From contig OU015568.1 of assembly GCA_907165135.1 (NCBI GenBank), positions 6,704,501 through 6,768,500 of the forward strand: 64,000 bases of DNA, read 5' to 3'. Positions 46,180 to 56,003 of this stretch are shown piece by piece. The DNA is from Oikopleura dioica (Eukaryota; Chordata; Appendicularia; Copelata; Oikopleuridae). The notes below the pieces were generated by a model. It was not told the DNA's origin, searched no databases, and saw only the letters and a list, made by a program, of their open reading frames with translations. Made by a program: the position numbers and the translations under genes. Within the stretch, counting starts at the first letter, position 1. Every line of letters begins with the position of its first letter.

Positions 46180-48530
46180 ATGGCAAAGCTCGTTCGTGTA
46201 TTTTCTTTTTTATGCATTTTTCCAAGCCTTTTTCTGCTGAAATTTGCGAGGAATCCCCGCTCCAGAGAATTTCCCAAGCTTGGAACGAAAAAATTTACGA
46301 GTTTTTCCGGTCAAATCTGTTGCTTGTAAAAATTCAAAAAATAAAAAAGGTAAAAAATAAAGGTCCTCAAAAGAAGATTCTTCATTAATTAATAAGGAGA
46401 AGAGACAGTAAGATGTTCGATAAAATTCATCGAAAAAATCGACGGGAAGACGAAAAAGATTGTTGTGAAAAGTATGTCTGAGTTTGCCCAAGAAACAAAA
46501 GCGACGAAAAAGTTCAAGGGCGTGATCGTGACTTCTGCGGATTTGAAAGTTGTAAAAGGTACACCCTTATCATAAAAAATCAATCCAAATCTTCGTAGAA
46601 ACGATTTCCACGGAGAAGAAAGACTGGAAGAGCTTCAAAAGGTCCTCAAATGTCGAAAGCAAAAGAACTGTCTCAAAACGCCAGAGAAACTTTTCAAACT
46701 CAAGAAGCCGAAAAAGTCGAAGAAGAGTCCTCACTTGATAACGTAAGTCGATACTTGTTACGTCGTAACTAAAACAATGAAAAAGTGAATGTAAAAAAAA
46801 TCCGTCATGTGTTGACATGATAAATATCGTCAGGGAATCAACAAAAGTGAATGTTGGTTTACATCTGGCAGTTATTAAATGACATCATAAAATAGAAAAT
46901 TGATAGTTTTAGCTTTTCTCACGGACTCAGAGTTGCAAATTTTGTGAGCTAGCTGAGCTACAGCTCCGCCCAGCTCAGCTCAGCTAGCTCAGTTTGAGAA
47001 ATCGTCAGCTCAGCTCAGCTCAATTTATTGAAAAAAAATCAGCTCAGCTCAGCTCAGTTTTTTTAAAAGAGGCCAGCTCGGCTCAGCTCAGCTCAATTTC
47101 GACCTCAGCTCAGCTAGCTCAGCTCAGAAATAGTTTTCAAAAATTTGAAACCCTGCACGGACTCATTGTTCTATCTTATCTCTTTCTATGACTGTTCAAA
47201 ACCTAATGAGTAGTTTATATATTCATACTATTAATAGATGCATACTCTTAGTATTTCGGATTTTAACAGTCATAAAAAAGGGATAAATTGAATTGAACTT
47301 TGCGAGAAAAACTTTCACTATCAATTTTCTTGTTTATGATATAATTGGACTGTAGCGGCAAATTAAAAAATAGATCAATCAAGATTCTGCTAGAAGGATT
47401 CTTTCGACACTCATCGGGAGTCGGCAAGGTCTTTGTCTTCCTTGATTTCAAGTATCAAAATGAGGGTCATTGTACCATAGTTTGTGTAGTATTTACTCGC
47501 TGATTCAAGCGTTTGACACAATCTTGCGATAATGGCCCTTGAGAAGCGGGCTTTAAAAGATCTTGGAAAAACAACACTTTCTAGCGTGAATCACCCAATT
47601 CTCCGGAAGCGACTCATTTTGCTAGGAATTCTGAAAAATTGAATATTTCAGGGAAATTCAAATCTCCACGACAAAGTCGTTCATTCCCGGTTTTCACCAG
47701 ATCACTTGGGATGTTCAAGAATGGAACGGGACGAAAATTGATGTCGACTCCGACTCTCGCTTCAAGACGAAAAACTGCGACAAGGGCAAAAAGTGGACGC
47801 TGAAAATTCTCGAGCCAGAGCATCGAGGAATCTACTACGCCCATGTTGGAGCGACGAATGATTATGAAAGAGTGGCGATTACGAAGCAGAAGAAAGCGGA
47901 TTACATTCACTCGGATTTTTTGGACGTCTGTAAATCGAGCGAAAAGAACTTTTGCTCAATGGTAAGGCTTGAATATTACCTTGAATCTTTCAATTAATTT
48001 TGTTAAGGAAACGTCGCTAGAAATGAACGGTTGCAACGGCGGGTACTGCTGCGTCCATGAAATTTACACCGAGCCAGAATGCGTCTGTAAAAGCGGACTG
48101 GTCGGAAAAACTTGCCGAGAACTAGCCAGAAGCACGGAAAATCTACCGACAAACGGGGGTCTTCAGCTGAAAGAATGGATGTCGACGTTGTTCTTGTTGC
48201 TTTTTGTCGCTGGATTTGCTTTTGGGTCTGTTCTGCTTTGGAAGAGAAAGAAAAATGACAGGAAAGGATCAGACTTTTTTTCCTCCGTTTTTAATTGATA
48301 AAAAATGATCCTCAAACAGACTGCAAATCGAACGAAACCTCGAAAAGCGCCGGAATACAGAGCAGCTTGAAAACTCGATGACTTTTCTCGCTAGTACCTT
48401 AGATGCTTCCCAGCAGCATTTACAGATACCCAACTCTGTATCGAAAGTTTCTCTTGTTTCAAATAGAAGTGAGAAATCTTTGCTATCTCCACCTTGTGGA
48501 CATATTTTTAATCAAAGCCAGTTTCAGTAA
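46180..48530 (+). CDS. Candidate EGF-family growth factor precursor (Ig-EGF-TM)
   Basis: A hydrophobic start (MAKLVRVFSFLCIFPSLFLL) is followed by small exons: KIHRKNRREDEKDCCE, then DEKVQGRDRDFCGFESCKR (after a 30-bp intron), then NDFHGEERLEELQKVLKCRK with a Lys-rich cluster KLKKPKKSKKS. Next is an Ig-like segment (ITWDVQEWNGTKIDVDSDSR ... LKILEPEHRGIYYAHVGATN). One EGF module follows (NFCSMETSLEMNGCNGGYCC ... ECVCKSGLVGKTC), then the helix MSTLFLLLFVAGFAFGSVLLW and a tail of about 85 residues. The last intron, 48262-48319, is GA-AG (ACAG then GAAAGG). Basic region, Ig, EGF, TM and tail is the neuregulin layout. Orthology is inference, and the first exon junctions are less certain. Confidence 0.65.
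46920..47163. mobile_element. GAGCT-array MITE, copy 4 (228 bp)
   Basis: Element 46928-47155, ends CAGAGTTGCAAAT and a diverged TTTGAAACCCTG, flanked by exact CACGGACT (46920-46927 and 47156-47163). In an intron of the EGF-ligand-like gene. Confidence 0.85.
48262..48319 (+). other. GA-AG intron (EGF-ligand-like gene)
   Basis: Donor ACAG then GAAAGG and acceptor AACAG then ACTGCAAA join in phase 2 to give KKND-R-LQIERNLEKRRN and an 80-codon open tail. Reading through gives only a short end. Confidence 0.65.
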
Positions 48531-48808
48531 AGTTCAAAAAAGAAACTAAATTCTGTTGAAATTCAATTTGTAAAATTTGTGTTCCCTATTTTGCCTACCG
48601 TATACCTGTCTGTCTCTTTTGTATCTAAAACTGTATATTGTAATAAAAAATGAGCAAAGTCTTCAAAATCGACTCTCGTTTACCTAAAATTTAATCGATA
48701 GATCATTATTACGAATAGTAGTATTTATTCAGTGATTTACTGTTCTGACTTTCAGGGAGTGACAATATTTACAGCAGTTACAGTGTGGCAGATTTACTAT
48801 CAACGTGT

Positions 48809-49203
48809 TTAAATCTTCGCGACGGGTATTTGCGTTGAGTTCTTGAAATAGCTCCTCAAAATTTCCATGGATCTTTCGCTTCTGGAGTCGTTGAGTAGAA
48901 CCGCGCCGTATTGTGACGTTGCAGGCGAGGACGTAACGCTGCTTCCTCGAGGGACGTAATCGTACAGTACCCGTAAATCACGCTGCTTCCAATTTCCATA
49001 GATAGTAGATTTAGTCGGCTTATGAATCATAAGTTATGATCCTCCTCTCGGCTCGGCATTACGACGCATTTAACGAAGATAAACACCATCGCCATGATAC
49101 AAAGGCCTGTAATGACAACATACAGGAACATCATCACAGCTGGGAAGATAAACTCCAGACGCTTTTCTTCGGCGGCAGTCAGAGCGGCCACTTCGAGTCT
49201 CAT
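48809..49203 (-). CDS. Small single-pass membrane protein
   Basis: The start MRLEVAALTAAEEKRLEF is followed by one long helix (FPAVMMFLYVVITGLCIMAMV) and a cytosolic basic stretch. The frame stops at CATAACTTATGA but the next frame (IYGNWKQRDLRVLYDYVPRG ... STQIPVAKI) reads like its continuation. Joining needs a very short intron of 23-26 bp beginning GA, or the two are separate. About 125 residues if joined. No family recognised. Confidence 0.45.
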
Positions 49204-49541
49204 CTTTTTTCGCAGATTAAATTTCCCACAGTGACGTTAATTCTCTTCTATGATTTCAACGCTTGAGGAACAATTGTATAGTGATTCGGTACTAATTGTT
49301 GCGCGCTTATAAACCGGTTTTCACCCCTCTCTCTAGCGACTATTGCAAATTGCAATGGCTACTATTGAACACAGTAGGAGCTAATTGAACGAGTCCGATC
49401 AACATTAGATATGCAAAATTAGAAAGAGATCTAAGGACAGATGATTTCCGATATTGATCAATCCGAACCTGCAGGTCGCCACAAGTAGGCCATCTGGTCA
49501 ATTCCTCCCCCATGCTACCTTTATTGCTCTCATAAAATAGT

Positions 49542-50130
49542 TTATTCGTTTTTATATCCAGAAATCGACTCGACAAACAGTTCAAAAGATGAGTCAAATA
49601 TCTTGTCAGAAATTAGGAATCCGATTCCTTTCAATTGGGAAGGATCTATTGGCGGTATTTTGGACACTTTTCGGCCTCTCCAGAAGAACTCGGCGGAATC
49701 AAAAGGAATTTTCACCGTCGTCCAGTCTTTTTTTGCTTTGAAATTGGCAATATATGATCCCTGACAGCTAATGATAAGAAGAGCGTAACATATTGCCTTT
49801 TACCTTTGCGTAACTCATGGTCATGTCGGTTTGAACGGGATAAAAGCGCGCTTGAAAGTTACGATTTTCAGAGCCTCTGACGCTCATTTCGATGCCGTCA
49901 AATCCTGCAAACGTTCCTGGTTCGAATTGAGTCTGGCAACTTGCGAAACCACCGAAAAAATGATCCGATAATTTTCCGTAAAACTTTAGCATTTTGTCCA
50001 TTTTCTCTACATAGCCGACGCTAGAATATTGTTTTATAAAGCCCTCTATCTTTGTTCTTATCTACCTTGATCCAAGCATAACAGTATCATTGACGGCAAA
50101 CCATGTATTTTCCAAAAAGTTGAAGTTCAT
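49542..50130 (-). CDS. CIA30-domain protein, downstream copy
   Basis: Three exons joined in phase: MNFNFLENTWFAVNDTVMLG, then GYVEKMDKMLKFYGKLSDHF with GGFASCQTQFEPG and GFDGIEMSVRGSENRNFQAR, then SYIANFKAKKDWTTVKIPFD, FFWRGR and KGIGFLISDKIFDSSFELFV, ending SGYKNE. W-x-VND-x-V-x-G and GGFAS...GFDGIE are CIA30 (NDUFAF1-type) signatures. The usual GG in VMGG is changed to LG. No mitochondrial presequence, and the protein is only about 165 residues, so a role in complex I assembly is doubtful. Tandem with the next gene. Confidence 0.75.
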
Positions 50131-50283
50131 TATCTCTATCAGAGGACTATGATACGCTGCTACTCCCCTCAAGTAGCTACCTTGCTTTAGGGCACCGAAA
50201 CCTGCTTACTCTTCAGCTTTTTCTAGGTCAATTTTCTTGTCAATGGTACTTAATAAGTCGACATAATCTTTTTTGAGATAGTT

Positions 50284-50944
50284 TTATTCATTCTTGTAGC
50301 CAGAAATAGAGTCGACGAAGAGCTCGAAAGAAGAATCAAAAACCTTGTCAGCAATGAGAAATCCCATTCCCTTCAGCTGGGCTGGATCAATTGGAGGCAT
50401 TCCAGATGGTCGTCGTCCTCTCCAGCTGTATTCAGTCGAGTCAAAGGGAATTCGGACGGTTGTCCATTCTGGGGTGGCTTTGAAATTGGCAGTGTATGAT
50501 CCCTAGACATGGAAATTTGCTCGTGAATAAAAATAAGTAGGGAACGAACCTGAGCGTATCTTCCGTAAGCGTCACTTTCAACAGGATGAAATCGGGCTTG
50601 GAAGGTTCTTTCGGATCCTTTGACGTTTATTTCAATTCCGTCGAATCCAGCAAGCGCTCCTTTTTCAGCGATAATGGAAGAGTTCCATTATTGAAACTTT
50701 CAATTTGAAAGTATCATTTTATCGCCCTTTCCTGGTTCAAATCGAGTCCGGCAGCTGGCGAAACCTCCGTTGAAATCGGACGACAACTGCCCATAGAACT
50801 TGAGCATATTGTCCAGCTTCTCGACATATCCAGCGCTAGAATCGATTACATAACACCTCCTATCTCTTCTCCTTCTTACCTGACGCCTCCCATGACGTTG
50901 TCATTGACAGCGTACCATCTCAGTCCCAAAAAGTCAAAGTTCAT
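50284..50944 (-). CDS. CIA30-domain protein, upstream copy
   Basis: MNFDFLGLRWYAVNDNVMGG; after a GT-AG intron AGYVEKLDNMLKFYGQLSSD, GGFASCRTRFEPG; after another, GFDGIEINVKGSERTFQARF; then SYTANFKATPEWTTVRIPFD, YSWRGRR and KGMGFLIADKVFDSSFELFV, ending SGYKNE. It keeps the canonical VMGG. It is 153 bases from the downstream copy in the same orientation, compatible with tandem duplication or an operon. Probably cytosolic. Confidence 0.8.
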
Positions 50945-51324
50945 CTCAACCGATTTCGCTCTAATGTTCAAAAAACAAAAAGAGATAAATTTTGTTATTC
51001 TCATCTCGAAAATGAATTTCAGTTTTTTCAGGGCAGGCAAAAACGGACTCGCGAACAGTTACGTCAACAGCTAGTCATATTTGGGTTCAACCGAGTTCGC
51101 TATTCGTTTTTTGGGCAAATTTGGGAAGACAACATTGATCATCCTTTATTCTTCTTTGACAAGCTATAAAAGCAAGCGAGGATACCTACTGAAAATGGGC
51201 GGAAGTGTGTGGTCCTGCCTTTGGGCCAGACAAAGGAACCTAGTGAACATTTCTTGAGTTGGACATAAAACTGAACTAAAGAGGTCAAAACGATCCAGGC
51301 AGAAAAGATGAATCATCTTCAATC
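50945..51324. other. Intergenic, nothing recognised
   Basis: 5' flank of the CIA30 pair. No coding or repeat supported. Confidence 0.4.
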
Positions 51325-51645
51325 TCACATAAAATCGTCGGAATCATTGTCGGAGTCGTTGTTCGTCGTCGCGGGCGGATCATCTTCAAAGAGTCTATCG
51401 TATGACTTTTCGTATCTTTCCTTCTCGCATTGCAGCTTGAAGGCCTTTTCTTTCTCAGCTGCGTCTTTCGCCTTGGCTTTTTGCTCGGCGAGGACTTCAG
51501 CGTCCCGGGCGAGTCGTTCCGCCTGCAGATCTGGCTTCATGTCCTCTGAGCGCGTCTTTTCGATCTTTTTCACGATGTCGTTGTTTTTCTTCGCGGTGAT
51601 GTACTGAAGTTAGCGTCCCGAGATCAACTCCGTCGTCCATTCTAA
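51325..51645 (-). pseudogene. CCDC25 C-terminal fragment
   Basis: The frame ITAKKNNDIVKKIEKTRSED runs through a charged coiled coil (LARDAEVLAEQKAKAKDAAE) to NDSDNDSDDFM, the characteristic end of CCDC25 (NDSDEFM in vertebrates). Upstream, MDDGVDLG sits in another frame, and no exons for the N-terminal NFACT-R-like part are visible before 52048. It is GC-rich compared with its neighbours. Either a truncated copy or a small independent gene. Confidence 0.5.
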
Positions 51646-52047
51646 TTAGTGGTTTTTGTAACTCGGTAACGCTAAGTTAGAAGACGGCGACGGGAAGCCG
51701 CGAATTCATTAATGCGTACTTTATTGTAGGATCAAGTCCTGAGGTACAGAAATGGCGCAGTAAAGAGAGACCAATTAGTAACCGGTCAAGCATTGCTTGA
51801 AGTGTAACGTGGAAAATTGATGGAGCGGGATGTATTTGATGGAACTATGCATGTGAGTGTGCGTTCACCCATAAACGGAAGAGCGAAGAGTGATAGATAC
51901 TTTTAAAGAAGTGTAAGCGAGTATGCGAAACCCAATATATTAATATTGAAACGAAATTGAATAGGTCTTGAGGTGATTTTAAATCGATTTCATATTTTTT
52001 CTTCTATACTCAGCTTCGAAAAAAGAATTTTTAAATCGTTGAACAGC
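51646..52047. other. Intergenic, nothing recognised
   Basis: AT-rich 3' flank of the fumarase-like gene. Stops in all frames. Confidence 0.4.
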
Positions 52048-53757
52048 TTATTCGGTTTGGCCAACCAAAGCGTCTAATTGTTCGTCCGTGATGCCGTCTT
52101 CTTTGGCAGCCTCTCGGAGCGTGATTCCTTCTTTATCCGCGTTCTTGGCGATGTGGACGGCCTTATCTTGTCCGAAGTGGAGGTGCAAAGCTGAAAAAGG
52201 GTTGAAAAATGGGTTACTTGGAAATGTTATCACCTGTTACCAGCATAAGAGACTCATTGAGAAGCGGATCGATCGAGTTATCAACGAAGGCATTGCACGC
52301 AGTGCCGATGAGCTTGGCAGATCGGAGAACGTTCGACGCTATGACTGGCTATTGATTGAGTGTTATGAAGGGGTTGATAATAGAATAAAATTTACCGTGG
52401 AGACGTTGAGCTCAAAGTTATCGCCAGCGTTGACAAACATATTATTGGCCATGACCTGCGTACAGACCATAGTGATAGCTTCAACCTGAGTTGGGTTAAC
52501 CTTCTCCTTTTCGGGAAGACCACAATGTGGTCCAGAAGCGAGGAGGCGTATACCATTGGCAATCTTCTGGATGACTCGGGCGACAACGTTGAGAGCGCGG
52601 GAAACCTCAAACATGGCCTCATGGTTGGGGAGAGCATCGAACTTGTTGGGAGCGGAGACAAATCGAAGACCGGTGTAGTTGAAAAGCTCCTCACAGCAAG
52701 CCTCTGCGAAACCAATTCCAGCGTTGAGACCGGTTCCAACAGCGGTGCCACCGATGGCAAGTTCGTATACTCTCGGAAGAGTGGCTTCAACACGGGCGAT
52801 TCCGTTATCGAGCTGTTGAACGTATCCAGACAATTCCTTTCCAAGAGTCAATGGAGTACGGTCCATCATATGATTTCCGCCAATTTCGACAATGTGCTCA
52901 AAAGGCTTCTGCTTCTCGTAGATGGCATGTCGGAAGTTCAAGAGGGCTGGGAGAAGATCGTTCTTGATTTCAAGAGCGGTGGCGACGTGCATGGCCGTAG
53001 GAAAGGTGGAGTTGGAGGTTTGAGACTTGTTGACGTGATCGTTGGGGTGGACGGGGAAATTGGTGCCGACTTCGCTGTCGAGGATGAGATTGGCGCGATT
53101 GGAAATCACCTCGTTGGTGTTTATGTTCGCCTGGGTGCCAGAGCCAGCCTGGAAGGTGCAAAGAGGAAAGTGACCCTCGTCGTAAAGCGTCCCATAAATG
53201 ACCTCCTCGGCGGCCAGTTTGATGGCGTCTGCGAGCTGGGCATCGAGTCCAAATTTCTGGTTAGCTTCGGCGCAGGCCTTCTTGAGATAACCAAAAGCCT
53301 AGTGAAGCGGTTACAAATGGAATAATTTAATTATCAATTACCTGAATTATCTGTCGGGGAATCTTATCGCCCTCGCCGCCAATGGGGAAATTTTTCAACG
53401 ATCGGGCAGTCTGGCAGCCATAGAGCTTGTCGTTTGGCACCTGCATCTCACCCATGGTGTCGGTCTCGGTTCGGAAGCCAGCCGCCTAGAATTTATTTTA
53501 AAATGGCCAATTTATCACGATGGCGATGAAACTGAAATTCAGTTTTATATTATATAAATCTTACCGCTTGCTCATATTCTTCCACTGGCTCCTGAACTAG
53601 CTCCTCAACTGGCTCGTGAACTGGATCCAGATCTGGTTCCATAAACGGTTCCAGAAATGGTTCCTGATCTTGTCCAACGTCTTGATCTTCTCCATCAGCA
53701 GGTCCCTCAGCGGGAATTTGCTCGTCGGCCGGAACTTGAGCTTCCAATTCCTAAACG
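52048..53757 (-). CDS. Fumarase-like protein with deleted catalytic loop
   Basis: Family motifs run through the exons: [152 protein letters not shown] and [14 protein letters not shown]. But [17 protein letters not shown] lacks the segment that carries the class II signature GSSxMPxK, including the catalytic Ser, and GRTHxQDA is GGNHMMDR. The N-terminus is not a mitochondrial presequence but a Glu/Pro repeat ([20 protein letters not shown]). The long plus-strand frame over this gene is a shadow. Probably a non-catalytic paralogue. Confidence 0.85.
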
Positions 53758-53833
53758 TTCGTAATTTTAACCATCTAAAAACCTAAGAACCTTTTCCCAC
53801 AATTGATTATTGACTATATTATTTTTTAATTGA

Positions 53834-54154
53834 CTACATGTTATTAATTTTATAACCGATTTCAAAAGACTCAAATTCGACCTGTTCCGACGTTTTTAAG
53901 CAGGAATGCTCGGCTGACAACAACGAGGAGAAGATCAAAAGTGAGGATACGATCGAGATTGATACAAATAATACGAACGAGAACAGCAATGGATCTGCTT
54001 CGTTGATGGAGATTTTCGGAAAAGCAGGATTTCCAAATGGCATTCCAGGATTACCAGGTTCGTAAAAAAGTCGATCTAACTTCTCACAGTTCAAGCGCTC
54101 AACGGGCAAATACAGAATCCAATTAAAGCCCTCTTCGCTGGACAAAATCAACAA
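53834..54154 (-). CDS. Possible membrane protein, weak
   Basis: An open frame of 106 codons with one hydrophobic segment (LLFSFVLFVSISIVSSLLIF). No family recognised; it could be chance or an exon of a larger gene. Confidence 0.2.
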   Translation of the reverse strand: MLILSSEEGFNWILYLPVERLNCEKLDRLFYEPGNPGMPFGNPAFPKISINEADPLLFSFVLFVSISIVSSLLIFSSLLSAEHSCLKTSEQVEFESFEIGYKINNM

Positions 54155-54162
54155 TCCCTTTT

Positions 54163-54798
54163 ATGATAAAGTGGCGCTTAAAAACTCCGCAAAGAATGCC
54201 GAAAGCAATCGACACTTTTAAGAATCTTGGTGATCTAGTAGAAAATGTATCCCTTTACTTTTCCGACGATGACTTGCGAAAGATGGTTCTCCTCGATCCT
54301 GATCTCAGATCTTTATTCAAATCGATTATTTACGTTTGTTTAGACATCCTCCTAGAAAATGCTGAGCATATAAAGGCCACTGCCCGAATCTTCTACATGC
54401 ACGACTTTACACTAGTAGAATCTAAAGGAACGAGGCTGACGATTCTTTTCCCTTTGTTACAGGGTTTCCAGGCAATTTCCTAAGTCCGCAAAAGCCATCT
54501 CAACTCAGAATCCTAGTTGTTTGACGTCAAAGCTTTTTTCGATTGATGCAACTTCGAACCGATACACGGATCTAGATAAACAACTTTTCTTTCTGCTCCA
54601 CGAGGCGGGCTTCACCACCAAGCAGATCAGATACAACCCGCTTTTACTAACAACTGAGAAGGCCGTGAATCACGGCCCGTGATAACTGAAAGACTTCTCT
54701 TTTTGCGAGAAACGAATAGGATAAATTTTGACATCAACGCCGAAGGAAGTCCAGAGCATGTGCCTATTGATGCACTTTGTCAAGTGTTCAAAACTTAG
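54163..54798 (+). pseudogene. mTERF-like gene, broken by a palindromic insertion
   Basis: MIKWRLKTPQRMPKAIDTFK, then VENVSLYFSDDDLRKMVLLD resembles an mTERF helical repeat. After introns, KQLFFLLHEAGFTTKQIRYN, PLLLTTEKA and, in another frame, VITERLLFLRETNRINFDIN fit the mTERF pattern (GF-x-x-x-x-I...NP-x-L...V-x-x-RL-x-FL). The frame change falls exactly on the 14-nt insertion at 54669-54682; removing it joins EKA to VITERLL. Family members bind mitochondrial nucleic acid. The gene is short, and no further repeats are visible downstream. Confidence 0.5.
54662..54683. repeat. Palindromic triplication, copy 1
   Basis: G, CCGTGA (54663-54668), A, TCACGG (54670-54675), C, CCGTGA (54677-54682), T. 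The middle is the reverse complement of the word. A is the complement of the right flank T, and C of the left flank G. Collapsing to GCCGTGAT restores the mTERF-like frame. Confidence 0.9.
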
Positions 54799-55084
54799 CC
54801 TATTAGCGATTCTCTGCGTCCAATATTGACACGGAACGATGGCAGCCCTCAAGAGATCATGAAAAGATCTTTTCTGTAGAAAAAATTGTCGCCAGCGACA
54901 ATTGAATAAGCTCAGGCAGCGAAGAGCAGCACTGAGAAGCGAATAAAGACGACAAAAGGAAAAGTCGACAAAATGGAGCTGCAAACAAAGCTAGGCAAAA
55001 TTTAGTCACTTAGAAGATATTTTTTAACCGTAGAATTACAACTTTATCATAATTATCATAAACATAAAGATAATCTCTGTTACT

Positions 55085-55890
55085 TAGATGGGGAGGTGCA
55101 TTTGGAAGTCGCCAATGTCAATAAGATCCGGGATCTTAGATCCCCTTTGCCAAGAGCCAACGCTTAGCAAAGCCGGTATCTTACGGTAAATGGGACGAGA
55201 CGATAGATGGGACTGGAAACACTCCAATGTGCCCTCAGTATGACGGATTCATCGACAAAGTTGATCAGATGGAAGGACAGACTTATTAATCGCCCAATGT
55301 TCGACAAATTGGAAGGTTTTTTAAGTCATAACCGACAATAAATATGGCTAAGATTTTATAAAAAAAAATGTGATAAAAACACAGAAAAGGTGGCTAAAAC
55401 GGAAACCAATGACGAAGTATTACATCTCAGTGTATATACTCCTTCAAACTTTCAATCATCTACAATGGTCTTCAATTGTTGACTTTGAACGTCTTTGATT
55501 TAAACTAAAGTCTAGAAGAAACCAGTTATGGTCTTTTTCTACGGTGGTAGTTTTCTTTGCGGAGGAGCATACCTGTAACTATTGAAACACTACTAAAAAC
55601 TAAAATTTAAACTAGTTACGATGCAGCACCACTTGTTGCGATCGGAGACTGCATCGCTGTGGTCGTCAGGTGAAAATAAGGCACTCACTTCCAATAATTT
55701 CGTTAAATTAAGTTACCGACTTAAAATGCTAGGCTTCCTTGGGGGGAACTGCCTGATGACAGAAAACTGCCTTGCTCAATATAAAATCATCGAGAAGCTC
55801 TACTGCTTCGTTTGCGATAAAAGCTTCTTGCACGAAAAGCAAGCCGAAACGCATTACAGAAACTCACTGTACACAAGCAGTCCTTTTATT
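55085..55890 (+). pseudogene. Carboxylesterase N-terminal piece fused to a C2H2 finger
   Basis: LDGEVHLEVANVNKI, then IPFAKSQRLAKPVSYGKWDE, DGTGNTPMCPQY, HLSVYTPSNFQSSTM, KPVMVFFYGGSFLCGGAYL, YDAAPLVAIGDCIAVVV and SYRLKMLGFLGG follow the order of a carboxylesterase/cholinesterase start. Introns after STM, GAYL and VVV join in phase. The frame breaks at 55124-55143, where the palindromic insertion lies. After LGFLGG the esterase stops and the same exon reads LYCFVCDKSFLHEKQAETHY, a C2H2 zinc finger. The nucleophile Ser and the rest of the enzyme are absent. A decayed or chimeric gene. Confidence 0.6.
55123..55144. repeat. Palindromic triplication, copy 2
   Basis: A, AGATCC (55124-55129), G, GGATCT (55131-55136), T, AGATCC (55138-55143), C. 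Same rule as copy 1. Collapsing to AAGATCCC restores VNKI-PFAK in the esterase frame. Confidence 0.85.
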
Positions 55891-56003
55891 TAATTCGAGA
55901 ACGAAAAATGCCAGGAAAAAGAATAAGCAAACTACCGGCCAATCTTTCTAGTAGCATATTTTCTGATCGTTCTCTTCGTTGATTTCAATTTTAAGATTAC
56001 TCG

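Noticed and set aside
52515-52531. Odd-centred palindrome GACCACAATGTGGTC in the fumarase-like gene, near the missing loop
   Set aside because: The third copy of the word, needed for the g-F-x-R-y-F-t rule, is absent. The sequence is what SGPHCGL codons would give anyway.
52525-53325. A 266-codon open frame on the plus strand
   Set aside because: It lies antisense over the fumarase-like exons, has low-complexity Gly/Val composition and no start context. The minus strand carries the family motifs.
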